NCBI RefSeq assembly: GCF_000209165.1
Contig: NC_009068.1
Span: forward strand, 3,348,001-3,412,000
Length of the DNA stretch: 64,000 nucleotides
Direction: 5' to 3'
DNA from: Scheffersomyces stipitis CBS 6054
Lineage: Eukaryota; Ascomycota; Pichiomycetes; Serinales; Debaryomycetaceae
The translations under genes and the position numbers were made by a program. Of the stretch, positions 1-10,415 are shown one piece after another. The notes below the pieces were generated by a model. It was not told where the DNA came from. It did not search any database and was given only the letters and a program-made list of their open reading frames with translations. The first letter of the stretch is position 1. Each line of letters begins with the position of its first letter.

Positions 1-1106
<1,106 letters not shown>

Positions 1107-1401
1107 GGCAAGCAGCCAGCAAGCAATGCCAAACTCTGACCATAGTATGTATGTATATAATTATGAAAAGTAGTCTGTGCTGGACGCAAAATGAAGGCAT
1201 TGCGAAGAGGACGTAGTAGACAACGTAGCATTATTGTAGTAATAAAGTGTCACTCTATTGACAAGACAATGAAGACGAAGGTGCTTCAGACATGTTCTCG
1301 AAAGATACTAGATGATTACATATACTACTAATTCATATTCTCAAGTGACTGTTTATAAGTCTATGGTACATGCTATGTAGTCTATGTATATTACAGGGAA
1401 C

Positions 1402-3396
1402 CTATTCATCATCCTCCATTCTATCGTTGTTATTGACGCCAATTTCGACATCACTTGCATTCTCGTCATCCAAATCAAGAGCAGATTTGATACCTTCTTC
1501 TTCTTCTTCCTCATCATCCTCCTCATCATCATCTACTTCTTCGTCATCATCTTCGTCACTATCCACGTAATCGTCTCTGCCTTCAACCATGTCAAAGTCG
1601 TCATCGTTCAAAAGTCCCAATACTTCGGCATCGTCAATTTCCTCAATGTATTCGATGTCACTATCAATTTCCTCGTCTTCATCACGAAGCTCTTCAGACA
1701 TGATTTCCTTACGCAAATCGTTCTGGTCGTACAACATATGCAATCTTCCTTGCAATTCCAAGAGACGAGGCAAGGTGTCGGCTTTTTTGGTCAACATTGA
1801 ATGTAAGCCTGATAATTTAATGCTAAGATTCGGTAATGAGGAAATCACTGCGCCGTGGATAATAACTATCCACTTCAACCAGTAGTTCAATTGGTCGAAT
1901 CTGGATGATTGACGTTGGAATCTTTCACTGAGTCTATCTAAAAGAACTACAGCTAAAGATGGGTCCAACTTGGAGATGGTATTCTGAATAACAACTGGAT
2001 CACGGTTGCTTAACACTGTCTCCAATAACGAGTGGTCATTGTTTCTCAACGATTGAGACAAGATGATGGTTAATGTACCAGTTTTATCTCCTCCTAACTT
2101 GTGCTTGGTCTTGATAGACTTTGCTGGAGCCTTTTGTTCTCCTCCGAGCTTCTCCAACTTGTCAGCCAAAGTCTCTTCCTCTTTGTCATCTTCAATATTC
2201 AACTCCAAGTCTCTGACATTGGTACCATCACTTATGATAGCATGTCCTTCACTGTAGAGTTTAGCAGAAGCAACATCGTGTCCATGGCTGGAATGGGTGG
2301 TGACTTTCAAGTCAGGTTTAGATTTGTGAATGGTTCTATCAGAGACAAATGGGAAATTTCCAGACTCATCCAACCATTGGAGGGTTTCAAAGTATGATAT
2401 GTTGGAATTTTCCAACCACGAGATAATTACAGAATTGTCGCTGATAGTCACTGAGTCGATCACCAAGTTTGCATCTTGATGACTTTTGATTTCAGACTGA
2501 GGTCTCGACAATCTGATAGTTGCCTGTGGAGAACGAGATTGTACACTTACCAACTGCTGTCTTCTTTTTTTCTTGGACAATGGTGTAGCTGGTTGGGAAG
2601 GGGCCTCCGTCAGCAACGGGTTGTTGAACAATTCGATATTGCCGTTCTCGTTGATGACTACCAACACAGACTTGTTATCCTTTGTACCTACGAAAATATC
2701 TACTACAGGAGCCTGAGTAACAAACACAGTCTTGGTTACAGCTCGCTCCACAGAGTACATGTTGATGAAACGATCTCCCTTGGCACTAGTGAGGAACAAA
2801 TCTGCATCGCTAGAAATCGGAACAAGACTGTTTAATGGCTCAACATGACCCGGGTACGTTTTTACAAGTGCTTTGCTTGCAATATCTACCAAGTAGATGG
2901 AATGAGATCCTACAAGCAAGTGAGCACTACCTCCGTAACTGACGCTCGCTATTCTGTTGATCGACTCGACATTTTCAACAAAGTCTGTAATTTTGAACTG
3001 CTGAAGCAATTGGAAACTCGACAAATCCCATTCCTGGACTGAACCTCCAAGATCACACGACCAGGCGGTATGGGTATGTGGAGAAAAGTAGAAGTCAAGA
3101 ATTGCGGAGTTGTTCGAAGTGGCCAATTCGGCGACTACAGCATTGCTTTCAGGAGAATAAATAAGAACAGACCCCCTGGTCAATGTCACGGCAATGTAGA
3201 AATCGTTACCGTTGCCAGAAGGGATCCACTTCAAGTTGGTGACTCGAGAAGTCTTGTCTAATTTAAAAACAGTATTCACAGCCGTCTGAGACCACTGCAC
3301 TGATTGCACAGAAATCTGATGAGCATCCAAAGCTACAGAAGCCGTAGCCAAGTATGTCCTGGAGGGATCGAATCTGGATACTATTACTGAAGACAT
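1402..3396 (-). CDS. UTP5: U3 snoRNP / t-UTP subunit Utp5 (WDR43 family)
   Basis: This 664-residue protein matches Utp5, a member of the t-UTP (UtpA) subcomplex. That complex binds the 5' external spacer of pre-rRNA in the nucleolus and links rDNA transcription to small-subunit processing. The N-terminus (VIVSRFDPSRTYLATASVAL) opens a WD40 propeller covering about residues 1-270. About residues 435-560 are the Utp12-type helical domain (LSQSLRNNDHSLLETVLSNR, then LAVVLLDRLSERF). The last 90 residues are a highly acidic tail whose GAA/GAC repeats give a serine-rich shadow frame on the other strand. The ATG at 3396 is the first in frame. A GAGATGAG box lies at 3452-3459 upstream. Confidence 0.93.
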   Translation of the reverse strand: MSSVIVSRFDPSRTYLATASVALDAHQISVQSVQWSQTAVNTVFKLDKTSRVTNLKWIPSGNGNDFYIAVTLTRGSVLIYSPESNAVVAELATSNNSAILDFYFSPHTHTAWSCDLGGSVQEWDLSSFQLLQQFKITDFVENVESINRIASVSYGGSAHLLVGSHSIYLVDIASKALVKTYPGHVEPLNSLVPISSDADLFLTSAKGDRFINMYSVERAVTKTVFVTQAPVVDIFVGTKDNKSVLVVINENGNIELFNNPLLTEAPSQPATPLSKKKRRQQLVSVQSRSPQATIRLSRPQSEIKSHQDANLVIDSVTISDNSVIISWLENSNISYFETLQWLDESGNFPFVSDRTIHKSKPDLKVTTHSSHGHDVASAKLYSEGHAIISDGTNVRDLELNIEDDKEEETLADKLEKLGGEQKAPAKSIKTKHKLGGDKTGTLTIILSQSLRNNDHSLLETVLSNRDPVVIQNTISKLDPSLAVVLLDRLSERFQRQSSRFDQLNYWLKWIVIIHGAVISSLPNLSIKLSGLHSMLTKKADTLPRLLELQGRLHMLYDQNDLRKEIMSEELRDEDEEIDSDIEYIEEIDDAEVLGLLNDDDFDMVEGRDDYVDSDEDDDEEVDDDEEDDEEEEEEGIKSALDLDDENASDVEIGVNNNDRMEDDE

Positions 3397-3901
3397 TTTG
3401 TGGGCGAAATCTGGCTTATGAATGAATGTAGATTAAGTATTGTAACTTTTTGAGATGAGATTATGGAAATTTGAAATGAAGCAGAATTCGTTTTCGGCTG
3501 TTTTCTATGATGCGAGTCTGGAGAAAAAAAAACTGGCTATTTCTATATCTTTTGTAAGTGTATTCAGTCTATTTTGACAATGCCGGGAACTTTCTTGGGT
3601 ATTTAGACTCCAATGACTGAAGAAGTAGAGATGGTATAAATCTAGTTAAGAGATGAGGATCTTTAAATTTTTCAGTTGTGAATATATGCAGGACAATAAA
3701 ATACAACCAGTACACCTTTTTTTTGCAATATATTTATGGATTTACATTATCACTTTTCCGAGTTATATCTTCTAGGAATTGCCATTTGAGGTAGTGTCTA
3801 CATCTTCGCAAGGTAGTCTGCTTTAATGCTACATCACCAATGTTTAACAAATCATAATGTCGCGTGGTAGCGCCACATATATTACGTCTATATAATTCCC
3901 A
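3397..3901. promoter_or_regulatory. UTP5 promoter and 3' flank of the AHC1-like gene
   Basis: This gap separates two minus-strand genes. GAGATGAG at 3452-3459, 56 bases or more upstream of the UTP5 ATG, resembles the PAC element of ribosome-biogenesis promoters. AT-rich sequence near 3715-3740 probably holds poly(A) signals or upstream promoter DNA. I saw no gene in it. Confidence 0.4.
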
Positions 3902-5422
3902 TTAGCTTTTGCGTCTACGTTTCGTATCCTTTTTGTCCGTTGGCTCTTTGTTTTCCGTATTTTCGTCGAAGTCGTCTTCATCTACGTCTTCGATTTCGAG
4001 TCCCGAGTCTCCTCTTGTTATGGAGATATTTATGCCTCCACGTGATTGACGTCGTTTCATTTTGGTCCTCGAGTTTGTAACAGCAGGAGTTGAAACTGCT
4101 GAAGTTTCTGAGTCATTTTCTTCTTCTACTTCGTTTTCGAAGAGATGAGAATTTGCCACTGGTTTTCGAGTCTCTGAGACAAATTGCTCAAAGTCTTCTT
4201 TCTTCATCTTTCCTTCTTTTATGAGTTTTTTTAGCAATTCGCTTTCTGCTTGATTTTTTGAATTCTGCTGAGGAACGGCTTCTGGTGTTGCAGAAGTTGC
4301 GAGAGACTCAACGCTCACCGATCTTGCTATTTCGTTACAGATGGAACTTGTTTCCTCAGCTGCCTTAGCGCATTCATTAGAAGATGAAGGTGACGAGTTT
4401 TTTCTACTAGAGGATTGTGCTGAGTTGTGCACCGTGTTCAAGCTGTTGCTCAAACCGTTGAAGTAGATTTCGTTGACATTGAGATTTTTGTTAGGATCTA
4501 TGCCTTTCTCTTTGAGTTTCAGCAAGCTGAGTTCACCTTCGGCGTCTTGTTTGACTTCCGGGATGATTTCTCCGCATTTCAAAGCTGCTGCATCCTGAGA
4601 AGTGTACTCTTTAGAATGGGCTATTCTACTATGGTTCAAGAATCCTTGGGCTGAAGAGAAGTTACTTCGTTGACAATCGGGACATGTCAATTTGACAATT
4701 ATTCCATCGGTTCTGCGGTACAAACAGCCCAAATTCTGGTTAAACTTTACTGAGCTATAGTTTCCAGGAGCGGACGCTCCAGTATAGGTTTGGGTAGGTC
4801 TCAATGACGAAGTTGTAGATCTAGTACGATAAGAATGGCCACCAGATGCCAAATCTCCCAGAAATACATCAGACTTGTCTCCCATATAGTCTGGCTTGAA
4901 AAGACCAAAAGCTGTACTATCTACATTTACTAACAGCTGCTGTTTCTTGAGATCATTATACGTGACATTTAGTGATTTGTTGAGAATGTCAAAATATTTT
5001 AACGTGAACTCGCTTGGTTCACCTTCGATTTTCACTTCATTGGGAATTTCAAAAAACTTTCGAAGTACAATCATCTGAGACTCTATTTTGCTCAATTCAG
5101 CCTCACTGAGTTTCAATTCATGATGTTTCAAGCGAATCTCAAGATCCAACTGGTTAGTAAGAATTTCTTTTAGTTTGTCTAGTGGAATATCCCGTAATCT
5201 CCGTATAATAGTTTCTTCTCGGTCCAATTTTGACTGTTGTTCTTGTGGTTTTTGATTTTCTTGTGGTTCTGGGGATTCTGAATTTTTCTCATTTTCCAAT
5301 TCATTCAGCTCTATATTCCCAAAGTCAGGTAACGACTCGTTTTCTTCCGAGAAAGTTGGACCCGTCAGCTCCTCAAATGCACCAGATATGGGCTGTAACT
5401 CTGGCTTCTCAATAGTGTCCAT
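3902..5422 (-). CDS. AHC1-like protein with a C2H2 zinc finger (probable histone acetyltransferase complex subunit)
   Basis: This is a 506-residue protein starting at the only in-frame ATG (5422, MDTIEKPELQ). The open frame continues upstream only from a TTG at 5488. The recognisable block lies around residues 230-300. It reads GCLYRRTDGIIVKLTCPDCQ, then a second half with NFSSAQGFLNHSRIAHS and TSQDAAALKCGE. Together these give a C-x2-C...H-x4-H zinc finger like that of fungal Ahc1, a subunit of the Ada2/Gcn5 (ADA) acetyltransferase complex. The rest is low-complexity, acidic and serine-rich, with a predicted helical segment at about residues 60-130. The C-terminus ends in basic KKDTKRRRKS, a likely nuclear signal. 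The family call rests on the zinc-finger block alone. SPT3, another Gcn5-complex gene, lies 42 kb away. Confidence 0.6.
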   Translation of the reverse strand: MDTIEKPELQPISGAFEELTGPTFSEENESLPDFGNIELNELENEKNSESPEPQENQKPQEQQSKLDREETIIRRLRDIPLDKLKEILTNQLDLEIRLKHHELKLSEAELSKIESQMIVLRKFFEIPNEVKIEGEPSEFTLKYFDILNKSLNVTYNDLKKQQLLVNVDSTAFGLFKPDYMGDKSDVFLGDLASGGHSYRTRSTTSSLRPTQTYTGASAPGNYSSVKFNQNLGCLYRRTDGIIVKLTCPDCQRSNFSSAQGFLNHSRIAHSKEYTSQDAAALKCGEIIPEVKQDAEGELSLLKLKEKGIDPNKNLNVNEIYFNGLSNSLNTVHNSAQSSSRKNSSPSSSNECAKAAEETSSICNEIARSVSVESLATSATPEAVPQQNSKNQAESELLKKLIKEGKMKKEDFEQFVSETRKPVANSHLFENEVEEENDSETSAVSTPAVTNSRTKMKRRQSRGGINISITRGDSGLEIEDVDEDDFDENTENKEPTDKKDTKRRRKS

Positions 5423-6424
5423 TGTGAGCCTCTTCTGGTGTATATGATCGTGGCAAATAAAAGAAGATAGTATATTTCTACAACGCAAGATTTTGAACTT
5501 TTATCAGTGCGATAAATGATATATTTAAATATGCAGGATCTCCATTTCCTTAGTTGAAACGGCCTGCTCCACCAGTAGAAATATATCAAGGCAGAAGAGT
5601 TTAGAAGGCAGTCTGAGAATAGGAGACACAAACGATACCAATATCTCCCATGAAATACCACTTATTTCTTATTCAATTTATATACTTGTTTTTTACATGT
5701 AAACCATCAGATTAAAACTTCTAAGTAGTATCTTATCACGTGACAGAATGGGCAGAGTTGCAATCAGGAGGTCTTTTGATTAAGATTTGAAGAAGAGATG
5801 TACTTCAGCAGATAGTAAGACCTCAGTACGACTTTGAAATTGTAGAATAGGATATCTCAGCAATATCCTTGAAATTGAACAGCACGAGCTAGATAAATTT
5901 AACGAGGAATCACGAAAGTCCAGCGCCAACTTTTCCTATCGGGACGACTAAATTAGTGACTAAATCTGACAGATAGTGGCAGATTGCGCGGAATAATTAG
6001 TGACGAATAGCGATGAAGATGACCCCGAGAAATTTCGGCCACGGCTCCAGGAAACACGCCAGAATCACTGTTTATGATGTGAAACTTTAGTCATATCCAT
6101 CTGGGACTTCTGATTATTGTATAGACCAATTTCACTCCATGAACCCAACTGTTGGTGTTTTCTTCTGCTGAACCAACTTTTTCCGTACTCTCACTAAAAA
6201 ATAGTCACAACACCGCTATTATTCCGGGGTTCCCCACTAACAAAATAGCGAGAGGGCCGAAGTGAAAAATAACGATTTTGTTATTTCTTCTTTGTGAAAA
6301 TCGCCATTGTTCTATTGTTTTCCATTATATTTAGGTATATAACCTGGTTTGTCAACAATTAGGTCCTCCGCTTTACTATTATATACCAAAATACTATAAA
6401 AAGCTATTTTTGCATTTCTTTCTG
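5423..6424. promoter_or_regulatory. Divergent promoter between the AHC1-like gene and DLD1
   Basis: This is 1.0 kb between divergent genes. It has a perfect TCACGTGA (Cbf1-type E-box) at 5736-5743, an AT-rich possible TATA stretch (atatttaaatatg) near 5519-5531 serving the left gene, and a CCAAT near 6125, which would suit Hap-type respiratory control of DLD1. Pyrimidine- and A-rich DNA precedes the DLD1 ATG. I saw no RNA gene. Confidence 0.4.
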
Positions 6425-8188
6425 ATGTTTCTCCTTCGCAGAACAGCTTCGTCAACAGCCTGGAGAAGAGCAGGGCTCAGAAGTCTCAAGCGCTTCTATT
6501 CCGATAGTGCACCCAAGTCTTCTGGAGTTGCTACCAGTGCTTCCATAGCCTTCTTCGGTGGATCCGTCTTTGGGGCAGCAGTCTACAAGTTTCTGGTGAG
6601 AAATCAAGACACATTAAACAGTAAGGTGATCCCTCCTTCTACTTCTGATGATCAAGCAACTACTTCAACTCTCCCATTGGATAAGTTGGAGTCCCCAGTC
6701 TATGCTACCAAAGAAGAAATCGAGACAGCTATACAAGAAATCAAACACATCTTCAAAAAGAATACACCGGCTGGAGTAGAATACGACGAGTCTATATTCA
6801 TCAACAATTCCAAGGAAGAATTGGATTCCCACTCAGATACCTACTTCAATTCGCACCACGCTGCTCCAGACGAAAGGCCAATGTATGTTGTATGTCCGCG
6901 TCTGACTCAGGAAGTCGCGGAGATCATGAAAGTGTGTCATTCTTATAAGATCCCTGTAGTGCCCACAAGCGGTAGATCGTCTTTGGAGGGCCACTTCATT
7001 CCCAGAAGACATGGAATCACCATTGACATTTGCAACATGGATCAGATTGTTAAGTTGAACAAGTCAGACTTGGACATTACTGTTCAAGGAGGTGTAGGCT
7101 GGGAAGCATTGGCAGACTACCTTGAAGAGTACAATCTTCTTTTCTCGTCAGACCCTGGCCCAGGAGCTACCATCTCGGGGATCTGTGCCAACAACGCTTC
7201 TGGAACTAATGCCAGTAGATATGGAGAAACATACAAGAACGTTCTCAGTTTAACTGTGGTTTTGGCTGATGGAACGGTTATAAAAACTAAACAGAGACCA
7301 AGAAAATCTAGTGCAGGCTACAACTTGAATTCACTTTTTGTAGGAAGTGAAGGTACCCTTGGAATTATCACCGAGGCTACACTTAAGCTTCATGTCAAAC
7401 CCGCCAAAGAATCCGTCATTGTGGTCCCCTTCAAGACGATTGAGGATGCTGCCAATACTGTTAACGACATCTTGTTGAAGGGAATGGAGTTGAATGCTAT
7501 TGAGTTGTTAGACGACAAGATGATGCAGGTGATCAATCAAAGTGGAGAAACTAGTCGTCGCTGGACCGAAGCTCCTACCCTCTTCTTGAAGCTTGGAGGC
7601 GCTAATCAGCAATCGCTTGATTGTATCGTCGAGGAGATAGAAGGTATCGTCAAAAGTAACCATAACCTTGATTTCCAGTTTGCCTCTAACGATGACGAGA
7701 AGACGGAACTCTGGTCTGCCAGAAAAGTAGCATTGTGGTCTACCATCAACTTGGGAAAAGAGATAGACCCCACCATGCTTCTTTGGACAACGGATGCTGC
7801 TGTGCCCATCTCGCAATTGCCCAAGTTCTTAGCAGAAACCAAGGCTGATATAGACAGTCACGGTTTGAAGAACACATTGGTAGCACATATTGGAGACGGA
7901 AATGCGCATTCGTTCATCTTGTATACGCCTGAACAACGAGAAGTCGCCCAGAAAGTTGTTGATCAAATGGTGCAAAGAGCCGTAGCACTCGAAGGAACCT
8001 GTACAGGAGAGCATGGTATTGGTTTCGGTAAGCGTGAGTTCCTAGTAGAAGAAATAGGAGAGTTGACTATAGATGTGATGAGAAAAATCAAACTAGCATT
8101 GGATCCTCTTCGAATTTTAAATCCAGACAAGGTTTTCAAGATCGATCCACACGAAAAGCCACTGTTCCATGGAAATTTCCAGAAATGA
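6425..8188 (+). CDS. DLD1: D-lactate dehydrogenase (cytochrome c), mitochondrial
   Basis: The 587-residue FAD enzyme oxidises D-lactate to pyruvate and passes electrons to cytochrome c in the mitochondrial intermembrane space. I placed the start at the ATG at 6425, because the frame extends upstream only to a TTG. This gives the same length as I recall for S. cerevisiae Dld1. The N-terminus (MFLLRRTASSTAWRRAG) is an arginine-rich presequence followed by a hydrophobic anchor (ASIAFFGGSVFGAAVYKFL). The FAD-binding PCMH domain shows PVVPTSGRSSLEGH, SDPGPGATISGICANNASGT and LFVGSEGTLGIITEATLK. The C-terminal FAD-oxidase domain shows HIGDGNAHSFI and EGTCTGEHGIGFGKREFLVE, which carry metal and substrate ligands. 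Nothing appears broken. CTG at about 6594 (KFLVRN) probably reads as serine. Confidence 0.96.
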   Translation: MFLLRRTASSTAWRRAGLRSLKRFYSDSAPKSSGVATSASIAFFGGSVFGAAVYKFLVRNQDTLNSKVIPPSTSDDQATTSTLPLDKLESPVYATKEEIETAIQEIKHIFKKNTPAGVEYDESIFINNSKEELDSHSDTYFNSHHAAPDERPMYVVCPRLTQEVAEIMKVCHSYKIPVVPTSGRSSLEGHFIPRRHGITIDICNMDQIVKLNKSDLDITVQGGVGWEALADYLEEYNLLFSSDPGPGATISGICANNASGTNASRYGETYKNVLSLTVVLADGTVIKTKQRPRKSSAGYNLNSLFVGSEGTLGIITEATLKLHVKPAKESVIVVPFKTIEDAANTVNDILLKGMELNAIELLDDKMMQVINQSGETSRRWTEAPTLFLKLGGANQQSLDCIVEEIEGIVKSNHNLDFQFASNDDEKTELWSARKVALWSTINLGKEIDPTMLLWTTDAAVPISQLPKFLAETKADIDSHGLKNTLVAHIGDGNAHSFILYTPEQREVAQKVVDQMVQRAVALEGTCTGEHGIGFGKREFLVEEIGELTIDVMRKIKLALDPLRILNPDKVFKIDPHEKPLFHGNFQK

Positions 8189-8770
8189 TCATAAACGTCG
8201 TAAAGCATAGTATTATAGACGTACATCCTACGGCCCTTATGAAGGTATCGTAAATGGAGAATTGAATCATAGCAAACAATTAGATAGATTATAGACTACC
8301 TCTATCATTCTAATTACATAGATTCAAGAGCTAATTTCGTAGTCATAGAATGAGAAGACAAGAACAGCCTCAAATGTTGCAATCATTTACTTATTATGAT
8401 CCTGAAATCAAAACGGTCAGATAAGCTATTAGATATGTTCATTAAACAATTTGGAATCCGAGAACAATTTTTTTCGCAGCCAAATCGTCTCACTTCCAAG
8501 AAACCAATAATGCGTTCTTTAAATATACTTATCTATTACTTTACTTCTCGTACCGCTAAATATCAGAATGACTTCTTAATCTTCAATTTCAAACTCCTCT
8601 TATACAATGGATAGGTATTGTAGTACTTGGTTAAAATTGGATTTGAAACACAGCAATTTGAAATAGAACTTCTCACATCCATGCCGCAGTAGAACGCGTC
8701 ACAATAATAATAATTTTCAGATAATCAATATTCAAGCTAACTCTCTTTCCACCTACAATCTGCTGCAATT
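8189..8770. promoter_or_regulatory. DLD1 3' flank and MHF2 promoter with an MCB box
   Basis: This is 582 bases between same-strand genes. A perfect MluI cell-cycle box ACGCGT lies at 8694-8699, 72 bases upstream of the MHF2 ATG. AT-rich DNA after the DLD1 stop probably holds its poly(A) site. I found no convincing gene here. Confidence 0.5.
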
Positions 8771-9196
8771 ATGGAAACCGAAGAAGAAACAAATATCTCT
8801 GTTACGACTATCGCTCGGATCTTCCGAGAAATCGGCTTCAAGAATGCAGATACCCTGATCATGCTTTCCACATTAAAGCTTTCGGCAGAGTATATACGAT
8901 TGTTTGTCAATGAAGCTATAATAAGGGCCAACGAGGAACGTATATTGGAAGGTGATTCTCTTAGCAAAGTGGATGGAATCGACAATGTCGAGTCTGCATC
9001 TGATGCCAACATTGAAGTTGACGCAGAGGCTGAGGATGAGATCATAGAAGACGATGATATAGACGACTTGGATCCTGAAGATATTCAAGACTCTGACACT
9101 CAGAGGCAGCTTAAAGTGGCGGAGACCAACAACAACGATACATTGGACTCCAGACATCTTCAGAAGATTGCGGGGGTGCTTATTCTCGACTTTTGA
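8771..9196 (+). CDS. MHF2: CENP-X / MHF2 histone-fold protein of the FANCM-MHF complex
   Basis: This 141-residue protein has both halves of the CENP-X fold. Residues 9-55 (ISVTTIARIFREIGFK, then STLKLSAEYIRLFVNEAII) form the first helices. Residues 125-141 (LDSRHLQKIAGVLILDF) match the CENP-X C-terminus, which typically ends in LLLDF. CENP-X pairs with CENP-S/MHF1, binds branched DNA, stimulates the FANCM/Mph1 helicase, and also sits at the inner kinetochore. The two halves are separated by about 65 residues rich in Asp/Glu (around 57-124), where the human protein has only a short link, so the protein is much longer than the usual 80 residues. The ATG at 8771 is the only sensible start. An ACGCGT box in the promoter fits S-phase expression. 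Confidence 0.85.
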   Translation: METEEETNISVTTIARIFREIGFKNADTLIMLSTLKLSAEYIRLFVNEAIIRANEERILEGDSLSKVDGIDNVESASDANIEVDAEAEDEIIEDDDIDDLDPEDIQDSDTQRQLKVAETNNNDTLDSRHLQKIAGVLILDF

Positions 9197-9386
9197 AGGA
9201 AATATAAGAAATAGTCCATTCTAATGATCACTACTAAAAGTTATTCATCATTGAAGATAGCAAGCGGCCAATGAGAGTTGGGTTCCGAAACGGAGAAGGT
9301 TGTGACGACTTCGTTAATTATGATATCTGCAATCTGTAATACACTATAAAAAGAGAATGGCAACTCGAATAATGGCCTTTATCTGT

Positions 9387-10301
9387 CTATATTAGTCTAT
9401 TGGTGTGAACAAATTCGAACATGTACTTGTTTTCTACTTTTTCCCAGACCCTGAGAAAGTAGAACTCGTTGAGATACTCAAGAACTCTAGGATGAAGATC
9501 CAATTGCCCATCCAAAAAAGTCCACAACTGATCGTGTAGATATTGCTGATTGTCTGATGCCAATAATGCCTCCCGTCCAAGCAAGCGGCAATAGCCCTGA
9601 ATTGTTTCAATCAATATATCGACAGCCATCACAAAGAACTCGAGGATCTGTTTTTGAGCCTGAAGTTGAGTTTGTCGCTCCCAATGAATACGAATCTGGT
9701 GAACTTGCCGGTGAATCCTTTGCTCCCTTAACTTGTTTTCCTGTTTGCGACGATGTCTTTCTTTAGTCATTTCCGTGAACTCAATATGGTTCATTTTACC
9801 ACCAAAGTGTTTATATCGTAATGTATGTGGATCATGATTGATCCAGTCGATTTTGGCTGCTACGTTTGGAAATTTACATTCCTTCTTTTTGAACCTCCTT
9901 TTCTTCACTGATGACTTCAGCGACTCAAGCTTTTGGAATTCTTTGCTCATGGGCTTCCTCTCTTCTCTTGTTTTGACTCTATAACTTTGATGTTTCCTCT
10001 TCCTATTGTTTCTTTTAGTTGCATTGTTACTGGAAATTTTGTCCTGTCGTTGAACGGAAAGTTGTGACATTTTCTTTTTGAGTTCTTCCAACGAAGAGGG
10101 ATCCTGTTTCCTTTCTTGTCTTTGTTGGTCTCCACCAATGTACCATCGTTGCTTTCCCTTGTAGCGGTGTTGGAAGTCATATCGCTCATATATAGGAAGA
10201 ATTGGTCTAGGTGGAACAGGAGGGGGGATCGGATCTTTATCCGGAAAATCAAGACAGATTACCAGTGGAATAAGGTGTGGAAACCGATTCAGACTACTCA
10301 T
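9387..10301 (-). CDS. Unrecognised basic coiled-coil protein
   Basis: This is a 304-residue open frame from ATG 10301 that I do not recognise. The N-terminus is proline-rich (PIPPPVPPRPILPIYERYDF). It is followed by a strongly basic, Lys/Arg/Gln-rich middle (about residues 60-150, with KRNNRKRKH and KKRRFKKKE, likely nuclear signals). A charged helix at about 175-215 (MTKERHRRKQENKLREQRIH) looks like a coiled coil. The C-terminal 85 residues are more globular (FFVMAVDILIETIQGYCRLL, LHPRVLEYLNEFYFLRVWEK). Length, normal composition in the C-terminal part and lack of a better frame on the other strand support a real gene. It lies tail to tail with MHF2 and just downstream of dynactin p62 on the same strand. 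A nuclear role is a guess from composition only. Confidence 0.7.
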   Translation of the reverse strand: MSSLNRFPHLIPLVICLDFPDKDPIPPPVPPRPILPIYERYDFQHRYKGKQRWYIGGDQQRQERKQDPSSLEELKKKMSQLSVQRQDKISSNNATKRNNRKRKHQSYRVKTREERKPMSKEFQKLESLKSSVKKRRFKKKECKFPNVAAKIDWINHDPHTLRYKHFGGKMNHIEFTEMTKERHRRKQENKLREQRIHRQVHQIRIHWERQTQLQAQKQILEFFVMAVDILIETIQGYCRLLGREALLASDNQQYLHDQLWTFLDGQLDLHPRVLEYLNEFYFLRVWEKVENKYMFEFVHTNRLI

Positions 10302-10415
10302 TCTAGATATGATTAGTTATTTTCTAAATAAACAAAAGTTGCGAAGAGTAAATATCCATTTGTGGCTAGTTGGGTGCAAAAAAATGGTACACCTTTTTTC
10401 GTAATTTTAATGCGC

